8,524 nucleotides of DNA. Origin: QNZT01 sp964651755. GTDB lineage: Bacteria > Campylobacterota > Campylobacteria > Campylobacterales > QNZT01. Of this stretch, positions 5,852-8,524 are shown one piece after another; position 1 is the first letter of the stretch; the number at the start of each line of letters is the position of its first letter. Location of the stretch: assembly GCA_964651755.1 (NCBI GenBank), contig CAZYZD010000089.1, positions 1 to 8,524 of the forward strand. The letters run 5' to 3'. The translations under genes were made by a program, and so were the position numbers. The notes beneath the pieces are model-generated. The model did not search any database, was not told the origin of the DNA, and saw only the letters and a list, made by a program, of their open reading frames with translations.

Positions 5852-7498
5852 TTAGTAAGTATCAGTCATAGTATTTGTGACGTTGAACTTACCTGTTGGT
5901 GTGATCAGACGTTTGTCATCAATCACATTTTTAAGTTTAAGTGTATTTGAATCAAATACAAGGATAGGAGTTGATGTCAACTTATTACCCCAGATACTTG
6001 TCCACACTTCACTACCGTCTGCATTGAACTCAAAGTGTACAGGTCCTCTTGCTTTAACTTTTGGATCTGCAGATTTGAGATATTTCTCAGGGATTTTAAT
6101 TGTTTTTACAACTTCAAGTTTATCTTTGTCGATAACATAGATTTGAGTTTGCAGTTTTCTATCCGGATTAACTGGACGATCAGCAAAGATGTATTTACAA
6201 TTTGGATGTGTTTTTACGAAAAGGTTACCACCACCGTTTCCTGGAAGCTGGAATTTTTTAACAACTTTCCAAGCGTTATCAGGGTGACCTTTAGGATCTG
6301 TACCGATTGCAATGATATCGTTAGAACCAATGTGACCGGAAATCCATACTGGACCATATTTTTTAGAGTTAACGTTTGCACCACGTCCTGGGTGTGGTTT
6401 TGTTCCCTGTGAAGGAATATTTGCTACCAATGTTCCTTTTTCAGTATCGATAACAGAAATAACGTTTCTTGCATTTGCTGCTGTCAGGAAATATCTTTTT
6501 GATAAATCCCATCCACCATCATGTAAGAATCTTTCAGCTTCAACCATTGTGATTTTAGGATTTTTTACGTTTGAATAGTCATATAGCCATACCTGACCTG
6601 TCTCTTTAACGTTAATAACCCACTCAGGTTTATGGTGAGATGCGATAATCGCAGCAACACGTGCTTCTCTTGTAAAGACGTTTTTATCAATTGTATAACT
6701 TGCAGTTGAAACAATTTTGATTGGTTCAAGAGTATCAGCTTTGAAAGTAACAATTGATGGTGGCCAGTAACAACCAACAACTGCATATTTATCTACAAAG
6801 TCACCTTTAGGCCCTTTATATTTAGATGTATCGATACTTCTTGCATCATTACAAGGTCTGATTTCGGCAACGTTTTTAGGCTCTTTCATCCAGAGATCGA
6901 TCATAGATGCTTTACCATCACGTCCGATAACATACATATATCTACCACTTGCACTTGTTCTGGTAATATGCGTTGCATAACCAGATGGTACAACAGAGAT
7001 AACTTTTTTGGTTTTACCATCTACAATAGCAATTTTACCAACATCTCTCAGGATAACTGCAAAATAATCTTTCCAGTTTTTCCCTTCAGGTGCTTTTGGA
7101 CGTTCTGCAACCGGAACAAGTACTTTCCAGCTTTTTTTCATATCATCCATTGATTTCTCAGGCGGCATAGGTGGTGTAATTTGCACATATTTTGCCATAA
7201 GCTCTGTTTGTGCAGGTGTTAACTCACCAGATTTACCCCAGCCCGGCATACCACCAGGAGTACCTTCTGTAATAATTGTTTTCAGTGTATCTGTTCCCAT
7301 CTCTTTTGTCTTTTTAGGCTCAAGATTTGGACCCAGTGCACCTTTTCTAAGCATACCGTGACAACCTGCACATCTATCAAAATAAACCTGCGTCGCCTCT
7401 TTCATTTCAGCATCTGACAATTTTACATCAGCTGCCTGTACACTTACTGTAGCGATACCTACCGCTGCAACGTAACTTAAAAACTTAGCTAACTTCAT
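5852..7498 (-). CDS. nirS: Cytochrome cd1 nitrite reductase (NO-forming)
   Basis: NirS is the periplasmic enzyme that reduces nitrite to nitric oxide using heme c for electron entry and heme d1 as the catalytic site. The 548 residues match the usual length. A Sec signal peptide covers about residues 1-22 (ending SVQA), the heme c site is CAGCH (Cys43, Cys46, His47), and GGMPGW (Met84) is a likely heme c ligand. The eight-bladed d1 propeller follows: YATHITR (His177) fits the proximal heme d1 ligand, ASHHKPE (His288) and KPHPGRGAN (His369) fit the two active-site histidines, and the C-terminus TGKFNVTNTMTDTY is typical of the family. An AAAGGAGG ribosome site 4 bases before the ATG fixes the start. 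A hairpin just past the stop and a -10 element before it suggest it can be its own transcription unit. The heme d1 genes follow on the same strand. Confidence 0.98.
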   Translation of the reverse strand: MKLAKFLSYVAAVGIATVSVQAADVKLSDAEMKEATQVYFDRCAGCHGMLRKGALGPNLEPKKTKEMGTDTLKTIITEGTPGGMPGWGKSGELTPAQTELMAKYVQITPPMPPEKSMDDMKKSWKVLVPVAERPKAPEGKNWKDYFAVILRDVGKIAIVDGKTKKVISVVPSGYATHITRTSASGRYMYVIGRDGKASMIDLWMKEPKNVAEIRPCNDARSIDTSKYKGPKGDFVDKYAVVGCYWPPSIVTFKADTLEPIKIVSTASYTIDKNVFTREARVAAIIASHHKPEWVINVKETGQVWLYDYSNVKNPKITMVEAERFLHDGGWDLSKRYFLTAANARNVISVIDTEKGTLVANIPSQGTKPHPGRGANVNSKKYGPVWISGHIGSNDIIAIGTDPKGHPDNAWKVVKKFQLPGNGGGNLFVKTHPNCKYIFADRPVNPDRKLQTQIYVIDKDKLEVVKTIKIPEKYLKSADPKVKARGPVHFEFNADGSEVWTSIWGNKLTSTPILVFDSNTLKLKNVIDDKRLITPTGKFNVTNTMTDTY

Positions 7499-7544
7499 AT
7501 TTCCTCCTTTAAAGTTATTAAACAGTCTGTTTTCCCCTCTACCT

Positions 7545-7553
7545 ATTATAACA
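7545..7553 (-). promoter_or_regulatory. Candidate extended -10 promoter element for nirS
   Basis: Read on the minus strand, TGTTATAAT is an exact TATAAT with the upstream TG of an extended -10, placed 47 bases before the nirS ATG in an AT-rich stretch. No good -35 hexamer is visible at the usual spacing, which is common for epsilonproteobacterial promoters. A start site near 7538 would leave a leader of about 40 bases ending in the strong AAAGGAGG ribosome site. The call rests on sequence match only. Confidence 0.45.
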
Positions 7554-7565
7554 CATTTATAATTA

Positions 7566-7712
7566 CTATTTGTTCAGCTTTTTTTTCTCGCTGAAATAGA
7601 TCCAAAACATTGGAAGAACAATTACCGTATGAAGGAAAATTGTTAATGTCAATGGACCTTGATTCAACATACCGAAAAAACTTGGAACAACATCAGTGAA
7701 CGGCTCAATCAT
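7566..7712 (-). CDS. Small single-helix membrane protein (48 residues) between norB and nirS
   Basis: I do not recognise a family. The frame starts at ATG (7712), ends at TAG and encodes 48 residues: a short N-terminus (MIEPFTDVVPSFFG), one hydrophobic stretch at about residues 21-40 (starting LTLTIFLHTV, ending MFWIYF) and a basic tail (SEKKKLNK). By the positive-inside rule this suggests an N-terminus outside and the tail in the cytoplasm. A strong ribosome site AAGGAG lies 6 bases before the ATG, which is the main support for a real gene. It follows norB by 47 bases and precedes nirS by 67. A role as an accessory subunit of the NO reductase, like the small single-helix subunits of heme-copper oxidases, is a guess from size and position only. 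It could also be an unrelated small protein. Confidence 0.7.
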   Translation of the reverse strand: MIEPFTDVVPSFFGMLNQGPLTLTIFLHTVIVLPMFWIYFSEKKKLNK

Positions 7713-7731
7713 AGTTTTCTCCTTATTCATT

Positions 7732-7755
7732 TGCGAGGTAACAAGTTACCTCACA
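7732..7755. repeat. Inverted repeat / hairpin between norB and the small membrane gene
   Basis: Two 11-base arms, TGCGAGGTAAC and GTTACCTCACA, are separated by AA; eight bases per arm pair perfectly and the outer three pair with one G-T wobble. It begins 4 bases after the norB stop in the minus-strand transcript. On the minus strand it is preceded by an A-run and followed by no T-run, so it is not a classic terminator for norB. On the plus strand it is followed directly by six Ts (7756-7761), giving terminator shape, but no plus-strand gene precedes it. It may stabilise or process the norB end of a shared mRNA, block antisense transcription, or be a palindromic operator. Confidence 0.6.
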
Positions 7756-7759
7756 TTTT

Positions 7760-8524
7760 TTATTCGCCTGCTTCTTTTTTACCGATAGTCAGTAAATCAG
7801 CAACTAGCATAACAAAACCTACAAAAGTGACAACACCCATTACCAATCTCCAGCCCATTGCCTGAACATACCATGTCAGGTTCTGCGCAGTAAAGAATGC
7901 TTCCCATGTTCCACCAAGTTCAGCTCTTTCAACAAGAACTTGCTCATATCCGGCAATTGTTAATGAAACAGCCATTCCCAATAAACCGAATACAATTAAT
8001 GTAATAGCCCATTTGGAAAGCTTGGTTGCTTTCATTTGTTTAATACCGTACGCACCCTGAACACCAAGATACATCATACCAATCAAAATAGTCGCATATG
8101 CACCAAAGAATGCAAGGTGACCATGCGCTGATGTAAACTGCGTACCGTGTGTATAGATATTTACCTGTGGTAAAGTATGGAAGAATCCCCAGATACCTGC
8201 ACCAAGGAAGTTACCGAAAGCATTGGTAACGATCCATGCCATTGCAGGACCATTGTTGATTGCATGTGCTCCACCTTCTGCCTGTACCTGACCTTGCTCT
8301 TTACCCCAGTCATAAAGGACGTGAACAAACATCGCTACAAGAGGAACAGGTTCAAGAGCAGAGAAAAGTGCACCAATTTCCCACCAGTACTCAGGCGTAC
8401 CGATCCAGAAGTAGTGGTGACCAAGACCAAGAATACCAGATCCAAATAACATCAATACTTCAATCCACAGCCACATTTCAACGATTTCACGTTTTGCACC
8501 GATAATTTTGATCAATGCATATGC
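7760..8524 (-). CDS. norB: Nitric oxide reductase subunit B (cNOR type), C-terminal part
   Basis: NorB is the heme b / heme b3 / non-heme iron membrane subunit of cytochrome c-dependent NO reductase, which reduces two NO to N2O. The frame is open to the window edge, so about 254 C-terminal residues of a protein usually near 450-475 are present and the start lies outside. Numbering from the edge, GLGHHYFWIG (His36-His37) matches the FeB-binding His pair, ALEPVP (Glu58) matches the conserved active-site glutamate, and THGTQFTSAHGHLAFFGAY (His134, His136) matches the ligands of heme b3 and heme b. Several hydrophobic segments follow the heme-copper-oxidase-like layout. It has no quinol-oxidase-type N-terminal extension in view, so cNOR rather than qNOR rests on these C-terminal motifs, which closely resemble Pseudomonas-type NorB. 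norC would be expected beyond the edge. It ends with TAA 47 bases before the next small gene. Confidence 0.95.
   Translation of the reverse strand, partial: AYALIKIIGAKREIVEMWLWIEVLMLFGSGILGLGHHYFWIGTPEYWWEIGALFSALEPVPLVAMFVHVLYDWGKEQGQVQAEGGAHAINNGPAMAWIVTNAFGNFLGAGIWGFFHTLPQVNIYTHGTQFTSAHGHLAFFGAYATILIGMMYLGVQGAYGIKQMKATKLSKWAITLIVFGLLGMAVSLTIAGYEQVLVERAELGGTWEAFFTAQNLTWYVQAMGWRLVMGVVTFVGFVMLVADLLTIGKKEAGE

Noticed and set aside
7573..7595. Inverted repeat TTCAGC / GCTGAA around an A/T-run at the end of the 48-residue gene
   Set aside because: Only six pairs with an 11-base loop, inside coding sequence and without a T-tail on the minus strand; explained well enough by chance and codon content.
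1..8524. CRISPR arrays, tRNA/rRNA genes, insertion sequences or phage parts
   Set aside because: No regular direct repeats, cloverleaf sequences, transposase frames or terminal repeats were seen; coding genes fill nearly all the window.

Overview
The window looks like part of a denitrification island from a Campylobacterota (epsilonproteobacterial) chemolithotroph, of the Sulfurimonas/Sulfurovum kind. That assignment is an inference from the AT-rich, Lys/Ile-rich proteins, the tightly packed genes and the gene content; no marker gene fixes the genus. Every supported gene lies on the minus strand, so transcription runs from high to low coordinates. Only one gap exceeds 100 bases, and there are no RNA genes, insertion sequences or CRISPR arrays that I can see.

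In transcription order: (1) 8524-7760, the C-terminal part of norB, the catalytic subunit of cytochrome c-dependent nitric oxide reductase, cut by the window edge. (2) 7712-7566, a 48-residue one-helix membrane protein with a strong ribosome binding site, easily missed because of its size. (3) 7498-5852, nirS, cytochrome cd1 nitrite reductase. (4) A gap of about 156 bases with an 11-bp hairpin just after nirS and a possible promoter. (5) 5695-4097, a NirN-type cytochrome c / heme d1 propeller protein with an unusual cysteine-bearing tail. (6) 4100-3591, a short periplasmic SurA-N-like protein with no prolyl isomerase domain. (7) 3539-3189, a small NirC-like monoheme cytochrome c. (8) 3189-2056, nirJ, a radical SAM protein. 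(9) 2059-971, nirF. (10) 971-231, nirE/cobA, uroporphyrinogen-III methyltransferase. (11) 225-1, the N-terminus of an exported multiheme cytochrome c running off the window.

Functionally, NirS reduces nitrite to NO in the periplasm and NorB reduces NO to N2O in the membrane. Most of the rest makes or handles heme d1, the NirS cofactor. NirE makes precorrin-2, the entry to siroheme. NirJ removes the propionate side chains of the decarboxylated intermediate. NirF and NirN act late, in the periplasm, NirN being known as the dihydro-heme d1 dehydrogenase. The siroheme decarboxylase genes (nirD/L/G/H type) are not between these genes and must lie elsewhere if the pathway is complete. From nirN to the multiheme cytochrome the genes overlap or nearly touch (ATGA, TAATG, 5-base gap), except for a 39-51 base break before the small cytochrome that holds a perfect FNR/DNR-like palindrome.

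The least explained items are the SurA-N-like protein embedded by overlap in a heme d1 operon, the 48-residue membrane protein between norB and nirS, the C-terminal tail of NirN, and two strong intergenic hairpins.
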